Source: JAAYCB01 sp012744395 (GTDB taxonomy: Bacteria; Planctomycetota; Planctomycetia; Pirellulales; Thermoguttaceae). Taken from it: a stretch of 29,227 nt of DNA. How positions within the stretch are numbered: position 1 is the stretch's first letter; each line of letters begins with the position of its first letter. The stretch covers positions 1 through 29,227 of the forward strand of contig JAQVNJ010000076.1 in NCBI GenBank assembly GCA_028703175.1, written 5' to 3'. Shown here in pieces: positions 8,620 to 16,775 of the stretch. Both the position numbers and the translations under genes were made by a program. Below the pieces are notes generated by a model. That model did no database searches, was not told the DNA's origin, and saw only the letters and a program-made list of their open reading frames with translations.

Positions 8620-10722
8620 ATGACCTGGCAACATCGATTGATTCTGGCGGCGTTTCTTGCCGTTGGGCTGGCCGCGCCAGCGACGGCGGCCGACCTGCCC
8701 GCCTGGACGGCGAAAATCCGCGGCGACCACCCGCGGCTGTTCTTCAACACCGACACCTGGCCGGCGGTTCGCGATCGGGCGCTGGGGGCCGAGCTTGCCT
8801 GGTACCGGTCCGTGAAGGCGCGGGTGGACCGCTTGTCGAATGACCTGGCCGCCGAGCAGCCGCGCGAGCTGGGACCGGAGGCCGCCTGGGCGGCGTTCGT
8901 CTATCGTGTCACCGGGGATCGCCGCTACCTGGAACTGGCCAGAACGTGCCTGGACGCGAGCCTCCGGTTCTACGACGACTGCTACGAACAGCGAAAGTCG
9001 GTCAACTGGTATTCGACCAGCCGGGTGCACGCCGTGATGGCTTGGGACTGGCTCTACAACGATCTGGACGAAGCGGAACGCGGCGCGCTGATGTCGCGGC
9101 TCGTGACGGCCGTCGACCGGGTGCTGAAGGCGAAGCCGGCGATCTACCGGGAGAACATGTCGGGCTATAGCACCGGTTTTTACGGCGTGAGGAACTGCTT
9201 GTGGTTCATCGGCTGCGCCGCCTTCGGCAGCGGAATCGAGACCGAACGGATCAACGAGTGGCTGGTCTGGGGGCACGACGAGAACCTCAAGATGCTCGCA
9301 CACCGGGAAAAGGCCTGCGGCGAGCAGGGAGGCGGCGCCTCGCCGACGCTCGGCTATATCTTCGGCGCCTATCCCTGGGCGGAGCAGAACTTCTTCTACA
9401 CGTGGCTCTCGAGCACCGGAGAAGAGATCGCCTCGAAGTGGCCGCACAGCGCATCGCTCGCCCACTACGTGATCTGGAACTGGATCGAAGCGGAGCCGCT
9501 GCCGCTGGAATTCGGCTACGGCGACACCCCGCACACGACCAACCGCCTGCCGATCGGGCAACTCTACACGCACATGGCCAATATCCGCCACCTCTATGGC
9601 AAGACGGAGCCCAGGGCGGCGGCACTCGCCCGCTGGGTGCAGGAGCGGCTGCCCAACAAATCGTACTCGATGAGCTGGTTTATATATCCCTTCCTGCTTG
9701 CCGAGCTGGAAGAGTCGCCCGCGCCGGCCGCGCCGGAATCGCTACCCCATGCGTGTTATTTTGAACCGATGGGGCAGGTGTTCATGCGGTCGGGCAGCGG
9801 TGCCGAGGATACGTATTGCCTGTTCACCTGCGGCGGGATTCTCAGCCAGCACAAGCATTTCGACGCGCTGAATTTCGTGATCTATCATCGCGGGCATTTG
9901 GCGCTCGATTCGGGAACGCGCTATCTGGAGTTCGACAACGGCCAGCACCTGGCCAACTTTTACGCCCAGACGGTCGCCCACAACTGCCTGCTGATCCATC
10001 AGCCGGGAGAGCCCCCGGCCAGATACTGGGGCGGCACGGTCGAGGGACACCACGGCGGACAGCACCGGCCACTCGGCTCGGAACTGAGGCAATTGACTGC
10101 CAACGACCGCTATATCTACGTCGCGGGCGATGCCACCGCCTGCTACCGGCACGGCGGCGCCGCCGGCCGGCCCGGGGGGGAAAGACTGCCGGAGAAATGC
10201 ACGCTCGCGACGCGGCAGATCGTGTTCTTGATGCCCAGCCATTTCGTCGTTTTCGACCGGGTGGCAACCACCGATCCGGCGTACCGGAAACAGTGGCTCT
10301 TGCACACGGCCCATGAGCCGGAGATTGAAGGCAATACGTTCCGCGCAGACCACGGGCAGGGGCGGATGTTCTGCCGGACGCTGCTGCCCGCCGACGCGGT
10401 GATCGAAAGAGTGGGCGGACCGGGGAAGGAATTCTGGGCGGCCGGCAGAAACTGGGACCTGGAGAACCGCCGGGGGCTGACCGCGGAGAATCTGGCGATG
10501 ATCGGCCAGTGGCGCGTGGAGGTCTCGCCCGGGAGCCAGCGGAAGGAGGACTGCTTTCTCCACGTGATCCAGGTCGGCGACCAGAAGCTCGCTGCGATGG
10601 ACAAGCTGGAGCGGATCGCAGACGCGGCCCGCGAGGGTGTCCGGATCACGCTGGGCGAACGCCGGATCGAGGTGAGATTCGCCACTTCCGGCGACCTGCA
10701 CATGGAGCTATCGCCGCCGTGA
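8620..10722 (+). CDS. Secreted heparinase II/III-family polysaccharide lyase
   Basis: The product is about 700 residues. The ATG at 8620 follows GGAGG about eight bases upstream and opens a clear signal peptide (MTWQHRLILAAFLAVGLAAP, cleavage near ATAAD). The N-terminal half (about 30-370) is helical with an HPRLFF start and a WYSTSRVHAVMAWDWLYNDL segment, as in the alpha/alpha-toroid domain of these lyases. The C-terminal half carries the heparinase II/III signature ILSQHKHFDALNFVIYHRG followed by ALDSGTR (about 408-434), with conserved His411 and His413, and then AQTVAHNCLLI (about 449-459), the usual H-N pair. The family cleaves acidic polysaccharides such as heparin, heparan, alginate or ulvan-like glycans by beta-elimination, outside the cytoplasm. 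The exact substrate cannot be read from sequence. It stands alone, with no sulfatase or transporter beside it, divergent from the decarboxylase. Confidence 0.85.
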   Translation: MTWQHRLILAAFLAVGLAAPATAADLPAWTAKIRGDHPRLFFNTDTWPAVRDRALGAELAWYRSVKARVDRLSNDLAAEQPRELGPEAAWAAFVYRVTGDRRYLELARTCLDASLRFYDDCYEQRKSVNWYSTSRVHAVMAWDWLYNDLDEAERGALMSRLVTAVDRVLKAKPAIYRENMSGYSTGFYGVRNCLWFIGCAAFGSGIETERINEWLVWGHDENLKMLAHREKACGEQGGGASPTLGYIFGAYPWAEQNFFYTWLSSTGEEIASKWPHSASLAHYVIWNWIEAEPLPLEFGYGDTPHTTNRLPIGQLYTHMANIRHLYGKTEPRAAALARWVQERLPNKSYSMSWFIYPFLLAELEESPAPAAPESLPHACYFEPMGQVFMRSGSGAEDTYCLFTCGGILSQHKHFDALNFVIYHRGHLALDSGTRYLEFDNGQHLANFYAQTVAHNCLLIHQPGEPPARYWGGTVEGHHGGQHRPLGSELRQLTANDRYIYVAGDATACYRHGGAAGRPGGERLPEKCTLATRQIVFLMPSHFVVFDRVATTDPAYRKQWLLHTAHEPEIEGNTFRADHGQGRMFCRTLLPADAVIERVGGPGKEFWAAGRNWDLENRRGLTAENLAMIGQWRVEVSPGSQRKEDCFLHVIQVGDQKLAAMDKLERIADAAREGVRITLGERRIEVRFATSGDLHMELSPP

Positions 10723-10829
10723 GCGCACCGGCGCGGCCGCCGCTGAGGGACTGTTCCGACGCCGTCCTGCCTGCCCGGCCGGTGGACCCGCGCGGTGGCC
10801 GCGAGTGGTCCGCCAGAGGGCGAGTCGGG

Positions 10830-11069
10830 CTATGCGCCGACTTTGGCGCGAATCCGCGCCCGCACGTAATCGGCCAGTTCCCCCACGGTCGCTTCCGCGA
10901 GGACATGCTCATCCACGGTGATGCCGTAGCGCGATTCGAGTTCGAAGAGGAGTTCGGCGATTCCCAAGGAATCGACCCCGAGTTCGATCACCGGGTCGTT
11001 GAGGGTCGGATTGCCGCCGAACTTCTGCTGCAAGGCCGCGAGAATGTGAGCTGCCACGTCGTTGCTCAT
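10830..11069 (-). CDS. Acyl carrier protein
   Basis: The product is 79 residues from the ATG at 11069. The four-helix ACP pattern is clear: ILAALQQKFG, then LNDPVIELGVDSLGIAELLF with the phosphopantetheine-attachment Ser34 in the D-S-L motif, then YGITVDEHVLAEATVGELADY. The charged helix II after DSL fits a discrete carrier of a fatty-acid, polyketide or other acyl pathway. The ribosome binding site at 11069 is poor. An in-frame ATG at 11129 has AAGGA just upstream and would add 20 residues, so the true start may lie there. No synthase or acyltransferase gene is adjacent, so it is an orphan or auxiliary ACP rather than clearly the housekeeping acpP. The only ketosynthase-like gene in the window is 11.5 kb away and has lost its catalytic Cys. 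Confidence 0.85.
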   Translation of the reverse strand: MSNDVAAHILAALQQKFGGNPTLNDPVIELGVDSLGIAELLFELESRYGITVDEHVLAEATVGELADYVRARIRAKVGA

Positions 11070-11641
11070 GGGTCGATGCGCCCGTTCCCCAGGTTCCTTG
11101 CCGGGAGCTCTGTGCTCTGGTCCTGTCATTAGTTCCTTCGCGAGACGACCGTTCAGGCCCGATTGCCAGCCGCCCCGGATTGACACGGGGCTGCCCCGCC
11201 CGTTCCCTCCCATCGTGGGCAGTCGCACCGCCCAGCTACATTATCCCTGCTATTCTATCGGCCGGCCACCCTCCGGTCCCCCAGAGAAGACCCGCCCGCC
11301 GCCGCCGGAACCGCCAGGCGGGAACGGCTGCAATCCTCGCGCGGGTTTTCCCGAATGTTCGGGCGAGGATGCCGCGGCCGGTCCCGCTCCCGGGGGCATT
11401 GGGCGATCACGATGCCAGCCGGACTCCAGGGGCAGACCCTGAATCGTCCATTCCCACGGCAAGGTCTACTCGGCGGTCTTCCCGCCGTCGAGAGCTGCGG
11501 GCGGCTCCGGGCGGCGCTGAAGTAGATTTACAGCCTCGGCGAAAAAGCCTATCCTGAGGCCTACCAGGACAGTTCCGGAGTTGCCTCGAGGTGGCCGCCC
11601 GGCGACAAGCGGGAAGGAATTCTTCGATCGGAGGCGAGATC
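11070..11641. other. Intergenic region between ACP and the pilus-like cluster
   Basis: This 570-bp divergent gap holds no supported gene. It must contain promoters for the ACP (minus) and the pseudopilin cluster (plus). On the minus strand GATAAT (complement of 11242-11247) is a possible -10, but I see no good -35. On the plus strand a TTGACA at about 11180 has no -10 at the right distance. Confidence 0.5.
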
Positions 11642-12580
11642 ATGAGCCCCACAGCACTCAGCGCCATCCTGCTCGTGGCGGCGATTGACTACGGGTACGA
11701 ACCCATGGAAGAGGGTGGCATCCGCTACCTGATTCGCATCGAACCGCACATGGTCGATCTGCTCAGCCGTGGCGAAGCATTCGGCAGCGACATTCCGCCG
11801 GAAGTCGCGGGGCGCGTCAGGGCGTTCCGCGTCTACTCCACCGAACAGCCCGCCTCCAAGCAGGTTCCACCGCCGACGGTGGAACAGCCGCTGCCAACCG
11901 CGCAGCCGCCGGCCATCGACCAGCCGGTGACCATCGACCAGCCGGTGACCATCGACCAGCCGATGGTGGTCGCGCCATCTTTCGCTGCCAGGCCGCTGGC
12001 CGAGACGCCGGCCGAGACGCCGGCCGAGACGCCGGCCAAGACGCCGGCCGAGACGCCGGCCAAGACGCCGGGCGGGAGCCTCCGCGACATGTTTCTCGCT
12101 CCGCAGGCATTGTCCCCCTCCGAGGAGGCCCCACGGCAACTCCCCAAATCGGAGAAGGTGGAGCATGCCGTGGCCCTCGCGCCCGAGCAGCAGCCGTGGC
12201 CGCGGCTCGACCTGAAGGCCGACGGGTCGCGCGACGATGCGGCGCCCAAGCCGTATTTTCCATTGATTCTCGCCCTGCTCGTCGCCGCCGGTTCCAGCAC
12301 CGGGATGCTCTATTTTGGCTGGCTGGCCTTCGACTACCGCGCGCGGTACCGGGGCCTGCTCCGCGAGATGCTCGGCGAGGAGGATCCGCTACCGCAGCTT
12401 GACGGGCATCTCCAGGAGAATCCGCCGGCCGGCGCGCCGCGCGACTCCCGCTCAACGCGCGATCGAGCGGACCGCGGCCGCGCGGGCCAGGAACGCAACA
12501 GGCGGACCTGGCGCGAGCCGGTGGTTGAGCCGCTGGAGAGAGATCATGATTGGCCCGAGAGCGATGGCGAATTGGGCTAG
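11642..12580 (+). CDS. Repeat-rich single-pass membrane protein, first gene of the pseudopilin cluster
   Basis: The product is 312 residues. The ATG at 11642 follows GGAGG seven bases upstream. A hydrophobic N-terminus (SPTALSAILLVAAI) is followed by a small conserved-looking domain, DYGYEPMEEGGIRYLIRIEP to about residue 70. I believe similar segments recur in planctomycete proteins of unknown function, but could not check this. Next comes a Pro-rich low-complexity region with three IDQPVT repeats and six AETP/AKTP repeats (about 90-145). A single membrane helix (YFPLILALLVAAGSSTGMLY, about 224-250) is followed by a basic, Arg-rich tail. It lies 119 bp upstream of the first GspF-like gene on the same strand. 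Its position and topology suggest an adaptor or periplasm-spanning component of the apparatus, comparable in layout to GspC/PilP-type proteins but without visible homology to them. Confidence 0.75.
   Translation: MSPTALSAILLVAAIDYGYEPMEEGGIRYLIRIEPHMVDLLSRGEAFGSDIPPEVAGRVRAFRVYSTEQPASKQVPPPTVEQPLPTAQPPAIDQPVTIDQPVTIDQPMVVAPSFAARPLAETPAETPAETPAKTPAETPAKTPGGSLRDMFLAPQALSPSEEAPRQLPKSEKVEHAVALAPEQQPWPRLDLKADGSRDDAAPKPYFPLILALLVAAGSSTGMLYFGWLAFDYRARYRGLLREMLGEEDPLPQLDGHLQENPPAGAPRDSRSTRDRADRGRAGQERNRRTWREPVVEPLERDHDWPESDGELG
11913..11966 (+). repeat. Three 18-bp tandem repeats (IDQPVT)
   Basis: CCATCGACCAGCCGGTGA occurs at 11913-11930 and 11931-11948, with a third copy diverged at its last four bases at 11949-11966. 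The array is in frame and encodes a Pro-containing spacer. Confidence 0.9.
12002..12073 (+). repeat. Six 12-bp tandem repeats (AETP/AKTP)
   Basis: The unit GAGACGCCGGCC is repeated six times between 12002 and 12073, with G-to-A changes giving Lys for Glu in units four and six. It is in frame, so copy-number change would lengthen or shorten the linker without a frameshift. Confidence 0.9.
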
Positions 12581-12699
12581 ACAGGGGCTGGCGCAATCGT
12601 CGTTGTTGCAGCCGGCGCGGAAAGGCGGTATACGAACGATGGACGCGCCTGCCGGCCAGTCCTCGACTCGTGGGTTGGCGCTTGATCTGGAGTACACCG

Positions 12700-13776
12700 A
12701 TGGCCGAATCACAGCCATCCGCCGCCGGGGCGATCTCGCTCGACGAGCTAATCGCTCTGAACGATGAAATCGCCGCCCTGGTCCGTGCCGGGGTGCCGCT
12801 GGATCGGGGATTGTGGCGGCTGGGCGGCGACCTGGGCGGCCGGCTCGGCCGCCTGGCGGCGCGGCTTGGTGAAGGACTTGGCCGGGGCGAGTCGCTGGCC
12901 GCAGCGCTCGGCGGGAGCGACGCGGGATTTCCACCCTTCTACTGTGCCGTGGTCGAGGCCGGGGCGCGGACCGGCCGGCTCGCCGCCGCTCTGGAGACGG
13001 TGGCCGGCGGCACCCGGCGGCTTGCCGACGCGCGGCGGATGGTCGTCGCCTCGATGATCTATCCCCTGTTTGTTTTTCTGCTCGCCTGGGGCCTGTTCGT
13101 CCTGTTTGTCTCAAGGATCGCCGCCGCGCTGTTGACCGTGTTCGAAGGGGCCCCGGTGCCGGCCGCGCGGCTGCTGGAGGCGTTCGTCTTCCTCCGCGCG
13201 AGCGTCGCATACTGGGGACCGGCCGTTCCGATCGCCGCGGTCTTCGCCTTCGGCTGGTGGTGGCATCGGGCCAGCCGCGGAACGCTCGCCGAGCCGGCCA
13301 CCGCCGGGCTCTTGCTCGGGTGGCTGCCCTGGCTGGGGCCGATGGTTCGCGCGTTTCGCCAAGCGGCGTTCGCGGAGCTGCTCGGCTTGCTGGTCGAACA
13401 CGACTGGCCGCTGCCGGAGGCGATCCGGCTGGCGGCCGAGGCGACCGGCAACGCGAAGATGCGGCGCTGGGCGGAACAGGTTGCCGCCGCAATCGAGCGG
13501 GGCGAGAGACTCGGGGGCACGATCCGGCATAGTCCGCACTGCTCGCCCGTCCTCCAGTGGCTGCTCAGGAGCGGCCACGACCGCGGCACGCTCCAGGCGG
13601 CCTTGCAGCACGCCGCGGAAATCTATCATCGCCGGGCGGTCCGCCTCTCCAGCTCCGCCCAGCTCTACCTGGCGCCGCTGGCGACGCTGCTGATCGGCGG
13701 TTCGGCCACCACGGCGTACGTGCTGCTGGTATTCGGGACCTGGATGTCGCTGCTCAGAACCGTTGTCTCCTGGTAG
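12700..13776 (+). CDS. GspF/PilC-like platform protein 1 (short form)
   Basis: The product is 358 residues from the ATG at 12700, which has TGGAG about eight bases upstream. It has two GspF (T2SF) domains: about 20-150 (LNDEIAALVRAGVPLDRGLW, then FYCAVVEAGARTGRLAAALE, then a membrane helix MIYPLFVFLLAWGLFVLF), and about 220-355 (FRQAAFAELLGLLVEHDWPL, then LQWLLRSGHDRGTLQAAL, then a C-terminal membrane helix). Hydrophobic segments near 170-190 make three helices, as expected for the inner-membrane platform that couples the assembly ATPase to pseudopilin polymerisation. It lacks the N-terminal F-x-Y-x-A segment present in typical GspF and in its neighbour. Six bases separate it from the next gene, which indicates co-transcription and probably translational coupling. 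Confidence 0.88.
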   Translation: MAESQPSAAGAISLDELIALNDEIAALVRAGVPLDRGLWRLGGDLGGRLGRLAARLGEGLGRGESLAAALGGSDAGFPPFYCAVVEAGARTGRLAAALETVAGGTRRLADARRMVVASMIYPLFVFLLAWGLFVLFVSRIAAALLTVFEGAPVPAARLLEAFVFLRASVAYWGPAVPIAAVFAFGWWWHRASRGTLAEPATAGLLLGWLPWLGPMVRAFRQAAFAELLGLLVEHDWPLPEAIRLAAEATGNAKMRRWAEQVAAAIERGERLGGTIRHSPHCSPVLQWLLRSGHDRGTLQAALQHAAEIYHRRAVRLSSSAQLYLAPLATLLIGGSATTAYVLLVFGTWMSLLRTVVSW

Positions 13777-13782
13777 ACGCTG

Positions 13783-14985
13783 ATGGCCGAATTCGCATAC
13801 AAGGCGAAACGCAGCGACGGACAGCCGGCCACGGGGCGCGTCCGCGCCGCGACGATCGGCGAGGCACTCGCCAGGTTGGCGGCCGAAGGGTTGCTTGTAG
13901 AGGCGGAAAATCTTGTCCCTTTGCCCGGCGAGGCGGGTCAAAAAAGTCCGCCGCAACTCTCCTCGCGGGAGACCGTGGAACTGGTCGAAGCGGTCGCCGA
14001 CCTGGCCGGATCGGAACTGCCGCTAGGCGCTGGCCTGCGGGCCGCGGCCGAGGAGATTCCCCGCCGGCGGATCGCGGCGGCGATGCGCTGCGTCGCCGAC
14101 GGCCTCGATCGTGGAAAACCGCTGCATGAAGCGCTGGACGCCGGCGGCACGATTCCTCCCCACCTCCGCGGGCTGATCCTGGCCGGACTCCGCACCGGGC
14201 GGGTCGCCCACGTGCTCGAAGAGCTGGTCGCCCTCGATCGCGATCGGCTCGAATTGCGGCGGCGGATCATCGCCGCGCTGGTTTATCCGGCGTTTTTGCT
14301 GATCGTCGTCTGCTTCTGTTTCCTCATGGCCCAAATCTACATCGCGCGCCCCTTCGTGGCGATCTTCAACGATTTCGGCCTCGATCTGCCGGCGGCGACG
14401 CGGCTGCTCCTCGCCTTGATGTCTTGGACGGAGGCCAGCGGGCTGTGGACCTTGGCGATCCTGCTGCTGGTGGTGCTGCCGGCGAGCGTCGTGTTTCTGG
14501 CCGCACCGAAGCCGGCGGCGGTGCAGAGGGCCTGCTACCGGCTGCCGATCCTGGGGCCGCTCTGGCACTGGCAGAGCCTCGTGGATTTTTCCCGCCTGAT
14601 GCAGTTGTTCCTCGAGCGCCAGGTGCCGATGGCCCAATCGCTCCGCTGGACCGCCGACGGTCTGCGCTGGTCGGACCTGGCCGAGGTGAGCCGCGCCTGC
14701 GCTGGCGAAGTGGAGGCCGGTGAGAGCTTTTCCACCTGCCTGGCTCGATACGAGGAGTTTCCCGCCAGCCTCCGACCGGTGATCGAAAGCGGCCTGGCCG
14801 CCCAGGACCCCGCGGAAGGGTTCGCCGCCGCCGCCGACATGTATCGCCGGCGCGCCGGGGTCGATGTAACGCTCTGGGAGTCGATCCTGCCGCCGCTGAT
14901 CCTGCTGTTCGTGGCCGCCAGCCTGGGGTTCCTCATCGTGGCGGTCCTGTTGCCGATGACCAAACTGGTCTCCCTGTTGTCGTGA
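13783..14985 (+). CDS. GspF/PilC-like platform protein 2 (canonical form)
   Basis: The product is 400 residues, close to the usual ~400 of GspF. It opens with the canonical MAEFAYKAKRSDGQPATGRV segment that precedes the first T2SF domain in GspF/PilC proteins. Domain one (about 65-190) includes LAGLRTGRVAHVLEELVALD and the membrane helix VYPAFLLIVVCFCFLMAQIY. Domain two (about 265-395) includes LVDFSRLMQLFLERQVPMAQ, ESGLAAQDPAEGFAAAADMY and a final membrane helix ILPPLILLFVAASLGFLIVA. It is an inner-membrane platform of a type II secretion or type IV pilus-like machine. No Shine-Dalgarno sequence is visible before the ATG, which sits seven bases after the preceding stop, so it probably depends on translational coupling. 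Confidence 0.92.
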   Translation: MAEFAYKAKRSDGQPATGRVRAATIGEALARLAAEGLLVEAENLVPLPGEAGQKSPPQLSSRETVELVEAVADLAGSELPLGAGLRAAAEEIPRRRIAAAMRCVADGLDRGKPLHEALDAGGTIPPHLRGLILAGLRTGRVAHVLEELVALDRDRLELRRRIIAALVYPAFLLIVVCFCFLMAQIYIARPFVAIFNDFGLDLPAATRLLLALMSWTEASGLWTLAILLLVVLPASVVFLAAPKPAAVQRACYRLPILGPLWHWQSLVDFSRLMQLFLERQVPMAQSLRWTADGLRWSDLAEVSRACAGEVEAGESFSTCLARYEEFPASLRPVIESGLAAQDPAEGFAAAADMYRRRAGVDVTLWESILPPLILLFVAASLGFLIVAVLLPMTKLVSLLS

Positions 14986-14994
14986 GGTTATGGG

Positions 14995-16248
14995 TTGATT
15001 GCCGCCACTGCCCATCTCGTTGCATTCCTCGGCGCGATCCTCTTCGGCTGCGCGATCCTGCTGGCAGTGCAGATTCTGTCGGGCGGCGCGCGGGAGCAGC
15101 GCGATTCCGTGCAGCAGGCGCTCCACGTGGCCGGCTGGATTCTGATCCTGGCCGGTGGATCGGCCGTGCTGCTGATTGCCGGCTGGATTCCCGCGGTCGT
15201 CGCCGCCGTCGTCCTGCCGGCGGTCGTTGATCGCCGCCGCCGGGCCCAGCGCTACGCGCTGCTGTCGGCGCTGGTCGTCGCCTTCGAACGCCGCATCGGC
15301 GTGATCCCGATCCTGCTGGCCTGCGCCTCGGAACGGCGCGGTTATGTCTCGCGGCGGGCGATGGCCCTGGCGGCCCGACTCCAGGCGGGCTGGGCCCTGC
15401 CGGATGCGGTGGATGCGACCGGCGGGCTCTTCCCGCCGGACATCCGGCTTGCCATCCGCATGGGCCACGGCTCGGGGCGCCTTGCCCAGGTGCTCCGCGA
15501 GCTGGTCGACCGGGCCGACAACAGCGACGCGATCGACGCCCAGGTCGCCGGCAAGGCGACCTATCTGCTGATCGTTCTGCAATTCCTCCTGATGATCAGC
15601 GTCTTCCTGATGCTGAAGATTGTCCCGGCATTGCAGAGAATCTTCGAGGAATTCGGCGTGGAGTTGCCCCGGCTGACGATCCTGATGGTGAACGTCGCTC
15701 ACTTTGCAGCGGCCTACTGGTTCCTTGTGCTGGCCCTCTGGGTGCCCTTGATGCTGGCGGCGTGCCACGCCAGTCTCCGCTACATGGGGGTCGTCCAGCG
15801 CGATCTACCCGGGATCACCTGGCTCCGCCGCCGCCTGCACGCCGCCGCATTGCTCGACACCTTGGCAACCTTCACGCGGGCCGACCGGCCAATCACCGAG
15901 GGGATCGCCGCGCTGGCCCAATCGTATCCGGTCGCCTCGATCCGCACGCGTCTGGCAAGGGCGGTTGGCGATCTGGCCGGTGGCGCCGATTGGTGTGCCA
16001 GCCTGGCGCGGCGGAGACTGATTTCCGATTTCGACCGGGGAGTCTTGGAGGCCGCCCAGCGCGTCGGCAACCTGCCCTGGGCGATGGCTGAAATGGCGGA
16101 AGGCAACCGGCGGCGCCACACAACCCGGGCGATTGCCATGATTCAAACCGCGTTTGTCGCTATACTGCTCTGCTACGGGCTGTTTGTCTTTCTGCTTTTC
16201 GTGGGCAACTTCATGCCGCTCGTCAAGCTGATTACGGTGTTGACATGA
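14995..16248 (+). CDS. GspF/PilC-like platform protein 3 (with N-terminal membrane hairpin)
   Basis: The product is 417 residues. The best start is a TTG at 14995, with GTGAGG seven bases upstream. The ATG five bases before it is in another frame and stops after two codons. Instead of the usual cytoplasmic N-terminus it has two predicted membrane helices (HLVAFLGAILFGCAILLAVQ and about 43-72, GWILILAGGSAVLLIAGWIP). Two T2SF-like domains follow: about 85-200 (LAIRMGHGSGRLAQVLRELV, then a helix LLIVLQFLLMISVFLMLKIV) and about 275-410 (LLDTLATFTRADRPITEGIA, LEAAQRVGNLPWAMAEMAEG, and a C-terminal helix). It is the third consecutive GspF-like gene, clearly different from the other two. Its stop overlaps the next start (ATGA), indicating coupling. 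Confidence 0.88.
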   Translation: MIAATAHLVAFLGAILFGCAILLAVQILSGGAREQRDSVQQALHVAGWILILAGGSAVLLIAGWIPAVVAAVVLPAVVDRRRRAQRYALLSALVVAFERRIGVIPILLACASERRGYVSRRAMALAARLQAGWALPDAVDATGGLFPPDIRLAIRMGHGSGRLAQVLRELVDRADNSDAIDAQVAGKATYLLIVLQFLLMISVFLMLKIVPALQRIFEEFGVELPRLTILMVNVAHFAAAYWFLVLALWVPLMLAACHASLRYMGVVQRDLPGITWLRRRLHAAALLDTLATFTRADRPITEGIAALAQSYPVASIRTRLARAVGDLAGGADWCASLARRRLISDFDRGVLEAAQRVGNLPWAMAEMAEGNRRRHTTRAIAMIQTAFVAILLCYGLFVFLLFVGNFMPLVKLITVLT

Positions 16249-16775
16249 TCGGCAACCGCTTGGATCTGCACAGAAGCCGTCCCGTGCCCCTGTCGCGTCG
16301 GGCCCCCGACGGGAGGAACCATCTCTGCCTCCGGGGTGGAATGACGTTGTTTGAGGTTCTCGCGGCAGTCGCCGTGCTGGGCGTGCTGCTGATCGCTTGT
16401 GCCCAGATGCTTGCGGTGATGACGGTCCAGCAACAGGCGGTCAGAAACCGCCGCGCAGCGGTCCAAATGGCACAGAACGCCATGGAGCGATGCTTCGCCG
16501 CAGCCCGGGGGCAAACGGAGGCGGACAAGTCCGACGAAATCGCAGCCGAGGTCACGGCCGCGGGGATGCTCCGCGATGCCCGGGTGGAGATCGCCCTTGA
16601 AGACGCTGGCGATCCGCGCGGCGTGCGGACCGTGCGGGTCGCGGTCGCCTGGCGCGAGGGGGCCGAGGAGCCCGAGCGGGTCGTGCGCCTGACCGGGTGG
16701 CGGTATCGCGTGAGACAAGCGGAAGAGGCGGCGAGGCCGTCCCGCGAAGAGCAACCCCAGGCGGCCAGGCCATGA
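16245..16775 (+). CDS. GspI-like pseudopilin (prepilin-type N-terminal methylation protein)
   Basis: The product is 176 residues, and its ATG overlaps the preceding stop. The prepilin peptidase site is CLRGG followed by MTLFEV, with Gly at -1 and Glu at +5. The hydrophobic helix MTLFEVLAAVAVLGVLLIAC follows. Cleavage would give a mature protein of about 144 residues. The leader of ~32 residues is longer than usual; an in-frame GTG 13 codons in would shorten it. The size and the second position among the pseudopilin genes fit GspI, a minor tip pseudopilin. The C-terminal part (VRLTGWRYRVRQ) has no other recognised domain. It probably polymerises or caps a pseudopilus in the periplasm after insertion in the inner membrane. 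Confidence 0.82.
   Translation: MIGNRLDLHRSRPVPLSRRAPDGRNHLCLRGGMTLFEVLAAVAVLGVLLIACAQMLAVMTVQQQAVRNRRAAVQMAQNAMERCFAAARGQTEADKSDEIAAEVTAAGMLRDARVEIALEDAGDPRGVRTVRVAVAWREGAEEPERVVRLTGWRYRVRQAEEAARPSREEQPQAARP

Noticed and set aside
8302..9591. A 429-codon minus-strand frame across the lyase start and upstream gap
   Set aside because: It runs through the signal peptide and helical domain of the lyase on the other strand and shows no domain.
10723..10829. A possible small gene or terminator between the lyase and ACP stops
   Set aside because: It is only about 100 bp, with no hairpin followed by a T-run and no plausible coding start.
12550..12699. An upstream TTG start for the first GspF-like protein
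   Set aside because: The added 50 residues are Arg/Trp-rich, overlap the preceding gene and lack GspF features; the ATG at 12700 has a good ribosome binding site.
14023..15768. A 581-codon minus-strand frame antisense to the GspF-like genes
   Set aside because: Its composition is dominated by Gln, Arg, Asp and His, as expected for the antisense of Leu/Ala/Arg-rich membrane proteins. The plus-strand products are recognisable.
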